Origin: Haemonchus contortus
Taxonomy: Eukaryota; Nematoda; Chromadorea; Rhabditida; Trichostrongylidae
Reading direction: 5' to 3'
DNA: 64,000 nt
Assembly: GCA_000469685.2 (NCBI GenBank)
Contig: LS997562.1
Location: 3,881,515 to 3,945,514, forward strand
The notes under the pieces were generated by a model. It worked only from the letters and a program-made list of their open reading frames with translations, was not told the origin of the DNA and did no database searches. Made by a program: the position numbers and the translations under genes. Positions 56,101-64,000 of this stretch are shown here, one piece after another (the stretch's first letter is position 1; every line of letters begins with the position of its first letter).

Positions 56101-57678
56101 TTCCCATCTATGCTGGACTAGAATTCTAATCGTGAGGAATTTTCGCCTCATGGAACAATAATCGGCCCGGCCACACTTTATGAACTATAAACAGCCACCT
56201 TCACCTTCATGGGCTCCCACTTCCACATGTGACATAACTCCAAAGTACGAATAACACTAGGACATCTTCAACAATCAGACATCGTTTCGACGAAGTCATT
56301 CACATCAGAGTGGCTCTTGAGAGACATCAAGAGGCACTTGATCATGATTCCAACGGATCGCACTGTCAACTGTACGCTGTCACTGTCACTGTCAGGGGAT
56401 CTATTCCACAACGCCGACTAAAATGACACCCCCAACTGATGAATCGGTATCATGCAATACAGGGGAACAGCAGGACAGAAACAGACTATCATAAGTAAAT
56501 CTTCGCGAGTATCACTTTGGAACTACGTACCTAGTTCAAGGTGCCCATTTCAGTAGCCACAACCTTCACCTTTCCTCAAAAGACCGGATTAACGCCCAAA
56601 CGGCAACTTGAACCGTTGAACTGAACCACTTCAACGACTGAGGACAGTCGGCATTCTTATGGACGTTCATTGCAACCGAAACGCGACTGCTTCTCCAATT
56701 ACATCGTTCCACAAGAAGAATAGAGTCACACTCATTCAATTACGACTGTCGACTTATTTTTCCAGGTAAGGCCTAAGTTCTAACAAGGAAACCTTCTTCA
56801 CTCAAGAGGTCGTAACGAAGTTGCGCATCACCCAAAAAGCAACCATCCGCTATCTGGAACAAATTGGAAGCGTCACACCCTTTCACTTTCCTTTACCAGG
56901 TTCCAGGTTCCACAGGATGAACAAAACGGAGAAATTTTCGAGAAAACCCGTAGATCTAAAGCAGATGGAGAGAGGTCAGTAACATTGAAGGAAGACGAAA
57001 TGTAAACATAATGAGAAACATGGGCCAATGAATTCGTCTGGAATGGCAAGAAAAGGAAAATTAGGGTAGGCACATGTATGGTCCGGATAGCAGACTATGG
57101 TCCCGCTTTCAACGGCTGGTAAGGATGCAGGTATGACGCTCCAGCTAGCTCAAGAGCATATTTAACGGATCTATGAGGGATCAGGATGTCCATTACGATA
57201 GAATTATTTTATTTCATAGGAAACAAGCTTTCCATGAACTTCTAGGTCTGTTGCATTTCATTTCGCGACAAGGCCATGGTAAGAACAGAGGGCTCGTCCT
57301 GAATTTCATGCTAACACGATCAATACCATTGTGCCATTGCATAAATATCTACAAAATGAGGAAATCATCCACTAATTAGCATTATCAGCCGCTGACTCAT
57401 AGATTCTCAGCTGCATAGTAAGCTTGTCAAGTATTGGATTCAAGAAACGATTGATTAAGAAAAAAGAAATGGAATCAATGGCCTGGTTTGTTGTAAATCT
57501 TGATCTTATCCTATCCCAATAGGAGCAGAAATTCAAATAGAGCAGAGCCAGAAGGAATCAACAGGTATCTAATGAACATACATACCTGAGCATAGACCTC
57601 GAAAAACCGCATAAGAAGTTCGCCAAGGTTGACTTCGGGACTGTACACATGCTTTCGACGTACCGGCATTCCATAGTG
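34439..57678 (-). CDS. gld-4: TENT4/Trf4-type poly(A) polymerase, GLD-4 ortholog (5' part missing)
   Basis: Seven exons are visible: 57,586-57,678; 55,550-55,670; 36,380-36,447; 35,696-35,824; 35,517-35,588; 35,186-35,461; 34,439-35,122. Together they give 480 residues in one open frame. The first 94 residues are the PAP-associated/central domain: [25 protein letters not shown], then [16 protein letters not shown], where the IEDP...N(D/E)VGRSS signature is split by a 19.1-kb intron. Residues 95-161 continue the domain ([20 protein letters not shown]). The remaining 320 residues are a low-complexity Ser/Thr/Pro/Arg-rich tail, as in GLD-4. The nucleotidyltransferase domain with its catalytic Asp residues must lie upstream; I did not find it between 57.7 and 64 kb. 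GLD-4 elongates poly(A) tails in the cytoplasm of germ cells, promoting translation. The TGA stop at 34,441-34,439 overlaps a GTGAGT, so an alternative downstream splice is possible. Confidence 0.85.
35186..35461 (-). CDS. gld-4: gld-4 exon (start of disordered tail)
   Basis: Acceptor ATTTTAG|TCG, donor AAG|GTGAGC, 92 codons. Begins [20 protein letters not shown], then becomes Ser/Thr-rich and acidic. Confidence 0.8.
35517..35588 (-). CDS. gld-4: gld-4 exon
   Basis: A 24-codon exon, acceptor CCTTCAG|AGT, donor CCG|GTAGGT ([19 protein letters not shown]...). It is followed by a 55-nt intron. Confidence 0.8.
35696..35824 (-). CDS. gld-4: gld-4 exon (end of central domain)
   Basis: Acceptor TTGTTTAG|ATT, donor AAG|GTAGTT, 43 codons ([20 protein letters not shown], then [15 protein letters not shown]), corresponding to the last helices of the central domain. 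Confidence 0.85.
36380..36447 (-). CDS. gld-4: gld-4 exon (NEVGRSS motif)
   Basis: Acceptor CATTTCAG|CT, donor CAG|GTATGA, 68 nt. The two leading bases complete a Thr codon with the exon 19 kb upstream. It then encodes [20 protein letters not shown], the direct continuation of the IEDPL motif in TENT4 proteins. Confidence 0.85.
44490..44580 (+). pseudogene. Possible short RT fragment
   Basis: Reads [20 protein letters not shown] on the plus strand. This resembles the (T/E)DG-VLT---DILRRWAEHF block that precedes the reverse-transcriptase domain in RTE-type ORFs (the intact copy here has [19 protein letters not shown]). Only about 30 codons are preserved, so the call is weak. Confidence 0.35.
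47457..47471. repeat. Target-site duplication, RTE 3' side
   Basis: TCTCTTTGGCTACAC, identical to 50,611-50,625 on the other side of the element. The perfect match fixes the element ends and indicates a recent insertion. Confidence 0.9.
47485..50532 (-). CDS. RTE retrotransposon polyprotein (endonuclease and reverse transcriptase)
   Basis: 1,015 aa, uninterrupted. Residues about 74-312 form an APE-like endonuclease with N81 (LNVGTLTGR), E108 (VQETRW), Y177 (SAYAPQ), D213/N215 ([10 protein letters not shown]), D279 (TQIDFVLVR) and H306 (ATQHRPL), so all expected catalytic positions are present. Residues about 535-830 form the reverse transcriptase: [27 protein letters not shown]670 in [22 protein letters not shown] (728-738) and the YADD box (Y759-D762). 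The C-terminus has [13 protein letters not shown] and [14 protein letters not shown]. The enzyme nicks target DNA and primes cDNA synthesis there. The first ATG (50,532) is 6 nt from the ribozyme end. Residues 1-70 are low in recognisable motifs, so a later start cannot be excluded, but the frame has no closer well-placed ATG before the endonuclease other than M20, M22 and M50. Confidence 0.95.
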   Translation of the reverse strand: MQVTGPVTGRPTNTPVTSKMLMSLKESRCNATASAGADAHLQGPVSVKSMRGSPVQGRHRGATRLVQKSRNVWKTRVATLNVGTLTGRSYELAEALERRRIDFCAVQETRWSCCKSRDIGHGFKAVLCGGPKTTNGVGIIVSERFRDSIVGVERFDDRLMKIIVVIECQKYHFFSAYAPQAGCSEQTKDKFWNLLDEKTAEVPLQEALVVAGDLNGHVGATKDGYSCHGGFGYGSRNTDGERILEYADSHNLVIVNTKFRKRDSHLITFYSGENRTQIDFVLVRHRDQGLVTDAKTVPYETVATQHRPLICTLKIAPPKPKVAERCGPARIKWWRLKEKEKESAVVSRILLPAVTTVDETWKSAVEAITRVARSELGMTKPGRRKIGKQTWLWTDHVRDKVREKKKQYHAFLSEKTADNWQRYQIAKKEAKKVVASVKAAHFAELNEKLESRDGERYVYRLAKTRHRQTEDIERFFGINDENGHLLTDRKQTLKRWREYFENISTVEFAHPAIPCAPPVYGPVQKITVRETITAMKRMKSGKATGPDDLAADLWKSKCWNPAGWLTDFFNQVVAEKKVPESWQQSTTIPIWKKKGSPGDCACYRPIRLLSHSMKIFERIVDSRIRDIVELTTNQCGFVSGCSTIDAIHATRLLLEKHREKRRPVHLAFLDLEKAFDRVPRDVIWYALRQHGVPEELIEWVRILYTSPKSRVQTAAGTSTDFPISVGVHQGSALSPLLFVVVMDAITKDLQKPAPWTLLYADDVMLASEDKSELESQVQTWSDRLARFGLRLNVKKTEYLTTDSSEPGSIKINGTELTRTTTFKYLGSALASDGSLSFETNSRVNAAWLKWRSMTGVLCDKNIPERLKSKIYRTVIRPVAIYGAECWPTTKEVEARLSVMETKMLRWTAGVTRLDRISNDAIRERFGVAPIVDKMREARLRWYGHVLRADEGSVRKIGLNLDVSGRRPRGRPKQRWLDTLHEDLKTVNIHPDQAFNREKWRQHIRKADPAYMRDRR
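50539..50610 (-). ncRNA. HDV-like self-cleaving ribozyme at RTE 5' end
   Basis: Minus strand, 72 nt, starting with the first base of the element. P1 is 7 bp (50,610-50,604 with 50,583-50,577, GGTGGCG/TGCCACT). P2 is 6 bp (50,601-50,596 with 50,544-50,539, GTCCGT/ACGGAC). P3 is 3 bp (50,595-50,593 with 50,586-50,584). P1.1 is CC in loop 3 (50,591-50,590) with GG (50,576-50,575) just after the P1 strand. P4 is a 6-bp hairpin (50,569-50,564 with 50,560-50,555). The J4/2 joining segment contains GCTGA, with C50,550 as candidate catalytic cytosine. Cleavage would fall exactly at the target-site-duplication boundary. HDV-like ribozymes at 5' ends of RTE elements are known in other animals; they release the element from read-through transcripts. 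Fold drawn by eye, not computed. Confidence 0.82.
50611..50625. repeat. Target-site duplication, RTE 5' side
   Basis: Second copy of TCTCTTTGGCTACAC. The next base on the element side is the first nucleotide of the ribozyme. Confidence 0.9.
54540..54670 (+). pseudogene. Decayed RTE-like reverse transcriptase C-terminus
   Basis: Reads [15 protein letters not shown] then [16 protein letters not shown], the C-terminal end of an RTE-type ORF. It is closely parallel to the fragment ending near 17,270 (NATHRVFRARTI ... RDRDD-RRFW). Only the last 40 or so codons are recognisable. Confidence 0.5.
55550..55670 (-). CDS. gld-4: gld-4 exon (IEDPL motif)
   Basis: Acceptor TTGTTTAG|GAA, donor ATAA|GTGAGT leaving phase 1. 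Encodes [20 protein letters not shown] ... [10 protein letters not shown]. The 3' end sits at the edge of the 19.1-kb intron. Confidence 0.85.
57586..57678 (-). CDS. gld-4: gld-4 exon (central domain)
   Basis: Acceptor CATTTTCAG|CAC, donor CAG|GTATGT, 31 codons. Contains [15 protein letters not shown], matching the NLG-LL--FFELYG block of Trf4/TENT4 enzymes. It is the most 5' exon I can identify. Confidence 0.85.
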
Positions 57679-60600
57679 CTGAAAATGTCACTATTTGTAA
57701 AAGTTCAAAAATAAACCATACGAGAAATGACGAAATAAGGGTGAATGATTGAAAACCATTCATTTGTTCGTTCATTTCTTCACTTTTTTCTTGATTAATA
57801 GAGTTTCCCTCAGAATAATGGATTAGTGTACAGCTTAGACCGTAGCAGAACGGTTTTTCCTCATAGCTTTAACACTTCTTCTCCCCTTCCCTCTGAATCA
57901 TTTCCCTTTATACTTTATCATGACATCGAGTTGACCATCGCAGGACTCAAAGCCTGTACAAGGACGAGCTTCATTACTTCTCCCACAGACTGGTCTTCCC
58001 TATGGTTAACTTGATGTTCCCACTTTTTCGTTAGAACTGGCCATCAAAAATAGGAGCAACACATATATTCACCCCTCCCCTTTATTTTCAAATCTGCTGG
58101 ACAAGCGTCAAACTCAACGTCACTATATCTCTTTCGAATTCTCTTCACAATTGAAGGCTCAAAACAGGAACACAGTAATTGAAATGGCTAATTAAGAATC
58201 AAAAATAGAAATGCTTCAATTGAATAAATATAATCACTTAATCATGTAAATCGAATTAACTATCAATCATACTTCCGTGGAAAAACCATAGGCTACTGTC
58301 AGCATTTATAGCACAAGTCACATTCGAATAATTCAAGCAGTGAATCCGAAATAAATTTTTTTCCGGAAGAATCCATCAAAGCCGTGTATAGTAAACTGCC
58401 ATAATACGTTTACCTGCCTCTGTATTATCGCTTTTATTTTCAGTAATCAGAGAGGTTTTTATAGTAGGCAAGTATTCGTAGAATTTTGAGATCGATAACA
58501 ATTCAACTTATTCACATTACTTTAAAATTGGAAAACCTCATATACTGAGTGATAAGGGGAAAGAAGTTCAAGTTCAGTTCTTTTTGGCCGACGAAACCCT
58601 CTTCTATGGTGCCGTAATTTGGGAAGGAAGTGTGGGCTACGCTACCTATTAGGCTAGTAACTTCCTTAAGTAACTGCATTGGACAGAAGAATCAAGACAT
58701 AAGTAGAATGGCCCATCTCAGCCATTGGATATGCCAATACACAAAAACAAGCTCACGATTAAAATTGAAGCTCAACTCATAACGGCGAGACCAGATTTGT
58801 GGGCAAGTTCAACACCAGTTCAACAAAGTGTTAGACTCTACTCCTATAAGCTGGACCATTGTAAAGGAGGGACAATGCGGCAGATGGGAACTACCCTGAA
58901 GGGTATTGAGAGTAGATGTACAGAATTGGGTCCTGCTCTGTGTGTATCTGTCCCGTTCTGTTCCTGCCCCAAAGCAGGAAGGAAACTAGTCGGATGTATT
59001 TGTGATTCCAGGAATCCCAGTTCCGCACAGAACGTGCACACACTCAACAAGTCCTTGATTTTCGCGAGCTTTTTGAGCGCTTGGATGTAAGCTCAAAGCC
59101 GTACCGAATATAGAATAGGCAATGTCATAATAGGCAAATTGATTTACGAACCGAGGGAAATTGCTCATCACGTTATAGAGCTCGTTGAAGCGAATGAGAC
59201 AGCAAATGGCAATTCTATTAGCACGGCAATACACCAATTACATATCGATCAGCTATTAATGGGAACTATCGATCATTGTTGGATGAAGCACAAAGAGTAA
59301 TGCTAGAATGCCTCCAGAAGAATGGTCTGACCGCGAAGCATACAGTAACCAGTTGAAGGCCTGAAAAAATGAAACAGCGACCCTTGTCTGACTTCTTTGG
59401 AGGTACTCCGGGCAGGCCACAGAAGCAATGGCCGGAAAGAAGACAATCACCTTATTCACTACTTCCGAGTGGCGACTCGTAAAACCTGAAAAGCCAAGGA
59501 AGACGGAAAATGAGAGCCTCAGCGAAGGTAATCTATCCCAAAAAAGAAGACTTTTCCCGGCCTATAGAACTCCTGAACCACCCCACCTTAATGTGAATGG
59601 AAACTTGTGATCAAAGAGGGAATCCATTAAACATCCAGTTGCATAAAGTAGGGAGACAACCTTCCATTATGGTAAACCAACAGGGAAAACATCTCGGGAC
59701 CGGACTTATATGTGGCCTTGCCCCATAAAAGCGGAGTAGCCTGTGATGTCATCAGCGATCACGAGCTCCATTAACAGATTGATCCGGGTCGTTTTACACT
59801 ATCAGATGACCGATCATAGGAATGACAACCCTCGTGGCCCTCTAAACAAGGAGGCCATCGTACAAAAAGCCATTCCTCAAATTCGAGTTTGGGGAATGGG
59901 TTTCGAAAACCAACTAAATAAATAGTAATAAACATGAGCGCGTCACTTTCCTTCAAGCGGAATTCTCAGCGAATAAGTCAAGAAAAAGAAAAACAAATAA
60001 AACAAAAAATCCGTCTGCAATTAATTTTTGGCTTTTATTCTTTCCACCCTTTTTCTGCTTTGTTTGTTTTCACAGGAAGCAAGAAATCACGCCTTACACG
60101 CCGACACTTTGAAGAAAAATAATTATATTTTTATTCTTTTAACTCTCTTTCACCCTCTTTCACTTCCCCCCTTCCCTCCCCCTCTCCATTTTCCAAAACC
60201 GACACCAAAAATCCGATCAAAAATTATTTCCACATTCAACATGATCGATTATTCTGCCATAGCGAATTTTCGTCACTACGTAAACACAGTTCACTGATTC
60301 AGTGCAATGAACCCATCTTTTTGATGATTCAACGACGCGATGCGTTCAAAGACCAAACAATAGGTTGACAACAGCGCCTGCTCAGTTAATGGGAAGCGCT
60401 TTTGCCTTCTCGTCAACGGAGCAGGCAGTTGTCAGTGCAAAAAAAAGAAACTAAAAAAGAAAACATTGTTGTATGACCTATCTACTCTCTCTGTCTCTTC
60501 TTCAAGATTATCAGATTTTGGGCTTTAGGCCTTTCAGTCTTTTCAGAATGAAAACTGTCATGCCATCAGCACAAATACCATCCAAGTACAAACACCTCAC

Positions 60601-63600
60601 TAAGGGATCCCTACCAGAAGAGGAAAAGATAGTGCAATCAATAGGCTGTAAGAAGAACAAATTTCACTCAGGCTTGTGTAGCTACTGAATATGAATTTCG
60701 AATCAATCAGCTACTCGAACTACTCCTAAACAGTCTAAAAAGGCGAAGTTAGCAAGGGAAGAAACCACCAAAAAGAGTTGAAGGACAGAAACAGCCAAAA
60801 GCACTCCCATGAACCAAGAATGAAACAACTGCAGTGAAGAAATTCAATAAAGAAAAAACTTTAGTTTAAGTCCCGGTTGCCGATTGCATTTGCTTGTTCA
60901 TCACTAATTATTTTTTGCTTGTTGTTGTTAATTGTTTACTGATAAAAACTACGTTTTTCTACTTCATTAATTGCACCCTTATAGATTATTTATTTTTCGA
61001 CCTCGCTATATCTTACTGATTAACCTGATGTTGACGAAAACGAAGCGGTCCGCTTGGATAGAGGCGTAGCGAACCATACAGAACATTTTCTTGTTCCACT
61101 TCGAAAGTTATTTGCTGGCTTTCTGATTTTGACTTCCGGGGAACAGCGGCTAAATTCTATAAATCCTCTGAATCACTGTTCAGAACCCACCCATATTCAG
61201 ACACCTCAAAAAATCAAAGTTGAAGCTTAATGAATAGCACCTGTTGAAGGAACTACTCACGGAATTTTTGAGCTAACAAATTAAAGATCTTAGAACGCTT
61301 AATTCAATTCAACCATCTGTGCTCGCCCCTCGCCCCAAATTGCTCTGTTTTTTTCATCATGATGCAAGTACGCCATAAGGCTTATGTATGCCTTCATCGA
61401 CAACAGCAATAAATACTACTCGTGAGTTTTGGCATATGGCCAAATCCTCTCCGATTCTATCAAAACATCCAAATTCCTGCGTATCACACACATCGACAAC
61501 AACACATAACGGAAGCTCGGGCGTGTCTGATTGTGAGACAAATTGCTCGCTCTTTGCCAGCAGATTCAGAAATGAGAAGAAATCTTGAGAAAAAGTGAAC
61601 AATAACAGTTTATCGCAGCAGTTTCCAACAGACAGGGAAAATCCACTGCCATACGCGTTCTGAGACCAGGGCTAATACGCCACCTAGTGTCCTCCTGTGC
61701 ATATGTACGCTTATGAGGAACATCACGTAATTAAGCTTCTTACTAACAGCTCACAGCACCATATACACGGCAGAAGACCCCTAATCTAATATCGATCGGT
61801 ATCGATCACGGTGGAATGGATCTTGCCAGAACCCACTAAATGCCCATTTCATACTTCTCACTCCATCAAATCTTTACCGTGCCAACCTAAGTAATTATTC
61901 TTCTGTGAATTTGTGCTTAGTTGCAATCTCCTGATCAATCACACCACAAATCGATATTAATGGCCATTAACGGATCCGAACTACCGGAGCAAAGTTTATA
62001 TCTAAGTTATGGCCTGTGCTATATAAGCGATATCGCCAAATCCAATCTACCTTTCAAGCTCCCTCCTAGGTGTTACTATTATACTTCAACCTGTGGCAAG
62101 TTTTCCATACGTTTAACATTACCAAAAGGAGTTTTAGGGGCAACAGGCAGATGCAGACACAAAGTGACGAACGACACAGCGAGTTGCAGCTTTGAATGTG
62201 AAAAAATTAATTAAGGGGCGATTAATGAAGAATGGAGGCGGCACATTCTGAAGGATAATCAGTCCCCAACAAAGAAATAGTGGGAGAAATAAAACTTTGG
62301 CAAGAGATGCCGCTGGTTCCCATATTTTAACCATTCTTTCTCATTCCGGAAATTAATATCCCAGTCCCTTTTAGCGTTTCCCTTTGACTACGCAATTAAC
62401 CTAGTCTTTGGGAGCAGTCTATCAGTGAGGGAAAGGGAAAGGGAATTTTCAGTAAAGAAAACTATATTGTAGAAATTTCACGAAAAATCACTAGCTATCC
62501 CGTGATCCTACTGGCTATCGATTGCCACCGCTATTTACAGAAAAAGTGCTTGAAGGTTTAACTCAAGTAATGGTAACATTGCGCATCTGGTTCTCTTTAC
62601 TCCGTAAATACAGCTGCCTACTGAAGCCACATCATACCTAACGCTGAAACTAAAAATCGTCCAAGAGAAGCAAATATTTACTTATGTTTATTTACTTATT
62701 TCCTATGCCCATAAGGCGAGCTACACTGAATTAGCTAGAAGATAACAACTCGAAAAAGAAACATAAAGTAAGCAGAGTGCAATCTTTCTAAAGGGCATAG
62801 CTTTACCGTTACGCACCATCGTCGTCAGTGCCCCGAAACCAAGTCGGTCCCTTCAACTTCAACGGTAGAAGGGGAACGGCTCTGACACGATTGACAGACT
62901 TGGCTTATTCTTGCCAACAACAGTGGTCTGCTCCAACTGATGGGATCGTCACAAAACACACCTATTCCATCCGAAGAGAAGCAGCTCAAAGAAATTCATG
63001 CACAAATTCATTACTACGGCAGGACCTACTCAAAAAGACTTAAGACGTGGACATTCGCTTATAAGGAATCGACGTGATGCAGACGTAATCTCCAGGGGAT
63101 ATACGCGCATCTCATCATGGTAACAACCAATCTATTTCAATGAAGGAGGGTCATATGGTAAGGTACCTAAATAAAGGAATACCTTCAGTGAAAGCCTTCT
63201 CAGGCCTGTTCGGATTTGTTCTTCGTGGCAATGCAGTCCTTTGAAACATTCAACAAAACTATAGCTAAACAAAACTCAAAGTTGTCACATCACACTTCCT
63301 TAGAAACAATGAATCTTAGAAGGATCTTGATTGCTGACCAAACGGGTGTGGATGCTTAATACATTACGACAAGAAAATGGGGAGGGGGCGTTACTCATGA
63401 GACGCGGTGATCGCAACGCAGCTGCACGCTGACCTAATACGCTTAACACATGATCTACAATGATAGTCAGCAGAAAATTGGGAAAAATGATCAACATTTT
63501 GTTTCTTTCCTTTCCACACACCTTTTCAATTGTCATACCGTCAATAGCGAAAGATAACGAGTCCAAACTTCCATAATTACCTAGCGTCACAGTGTATCAC

Positions 63601-64000
63601 TGACGAAGTTCAACAAGCATTGGAGCAAAAGTAATCAAGGAAGCCTTTCACTCACTCTACCTTACTTGCCTATTTTACGATGGTCCCTTGAGGAAAACCC
63701 CTTGTCACCAGTTTGGGTTTTGATGTATTGAACTCCAAACACACAACTCATTATGTTCCGTCGCTGAATTCAATTTGTCTGCCCTGGCTTGGTCATCACG
63801 TCAGAGATCGGAATTGAAAAGGGCAGCAAAACCGAGTCTGGTTTCCATTTGCAAGTTGATACAAACTGATTTTTAAAAAACATTAAATGTGAATTACACA
63901 CCCCTTCGTAATCTCCTTTTCCTTATGCATGATGATTTTTTATAAACGCATACAGTAGGACTCAATCAAAAACTTTAACAAAAGTCTATCAAAGACTGAG
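57679..64000. other. No exon recognised; expected location of upstream gld-4 exons
   Basis: Minus-strand gld-4 must continue here or beyond the window, since the nucleotidyltransferase domain is not in the visible exons. I looked for the G-S----LYLP--D-D and GGISSY-L motifs on the minus strand and did not find them. Minus-strand ORFs at 58,986-59,237, 61,357-61,602 and 63,300-63,590 are open, but their translations match no family I know. The sequence is AT-rich with no repeat that I could assign to families A-E. Confidence 0.4.

Noticed and set aside
61357..61602. 81-codon minus-strand ORF considered as an upstream gld-4 exon
   Set aside because: Does not resemble the nucleotidyltransferase or central domain of TENT4 enzymes, and no phase-compatible donor to 57,678 was found.
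63520..63590. Possible minus-strand exon reading GSLDSLSFAIDGMTIEK
   Set aside because: It has a plausible acceptor and donor (GACGCTAG and AAAAG|GTGTGT), but the sequence matches nothing expected of gld-4 and no partner exon was found.
1..64000. CRISPR arrays, operons or bacterial mobile elements
   Set aside because: No regularly spaced short repeats or prokaryotic gene arrays; spliced genes and non-LTR elements show the DNA is animal.

Overview
This is eukaryotic DNA, almost certainly from a nematode of the hookworm/strongylid type. No prokaryotic gene organisation is visible. Coding sequence is broken into short exons (55-280 nt) bounded by GT...AG introns with TTTCAG- or TTTAG-like acceptors. 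Repeats make up much of the first 25 kb. The protein-coding genes resemble C. elegans genes, but their introns are much longer. I found three spliced genes, all on the minus strand, plus one intact retrotransposon ORF. Most other ORFs longer than 60 codons have no splice context and look like chance.

Layout. (1) 1-17.3 kb is a repeat field. It holds several families of 0.4-1.3 kb interspersed repeats (A, B and D here). These share an unusual motif, a T-run followed by a GC-rich GCCCT...AGGGC hairpin. The field also contains two terminal-inverted-repeat elements, one foldback MITE nested in a B repeat, a tRNA-derived SINE and decayed reverse-transcriptase pseudogenes. (2) 17.8-21.0 kb carries a six-exon gene for a 175-aa four-transmembrane protein I do not recognise. 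(3) 21.0-26.8 kb has two inverted A repeats, a second SINE and no gene. (4) 26.8-32.3 kb is a complete ten-exon MATH-BTB gene (375 aa), the apparent ortholog of C. elegans mel-26, a CUL-3 substrate adaptor. (5) 34.4-57.7 kb holds the last seven visible exons of a TENT4/Trf4-type non-canonical poly(A) polymerase, the apparent ortholog of gld-4. Exons two and three of this set are separated by a 19.1-kb intron. (6) Inside that intron, at 47,472-50,610, lies a full-length RTE-clade non-LTR retrotransposon. It has an uninterrupted 1,015-codon ORF and a perfect 15-bp target-site duplication. (7) 57.7-64 kb has no exon I could recognise. The upstream (catalytic) exons of gld-4 should lie here or beyond the window.

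Biology. From memory, mel-26 and gld-4 are C. elegans neighbours (ZK858.4 and ZK858.1 on chromosome I). Finding both here on the same strand supports both calls and suggests conserved microsynteny. Both act in the germline/early embryo: one in cullin-3 ubiquitylation, one in cytoplasmic polyadenylation.

The most striking observation is that the RTE element begins, at the first base after its target-site duplication, with a 72-nt sequence that folds by eye into a complete HDV-like self-cleaving ribozyme. The pairings P1, P2, P3, P1.1 and P4 and a candidate active-site C are all present. It ends 6 nt before the ORF start codon. The element looks young and possibly competent. The hairpin-bearing repeat superfamily in the first 24 kb is the second signal that I cannot assign to a known class.
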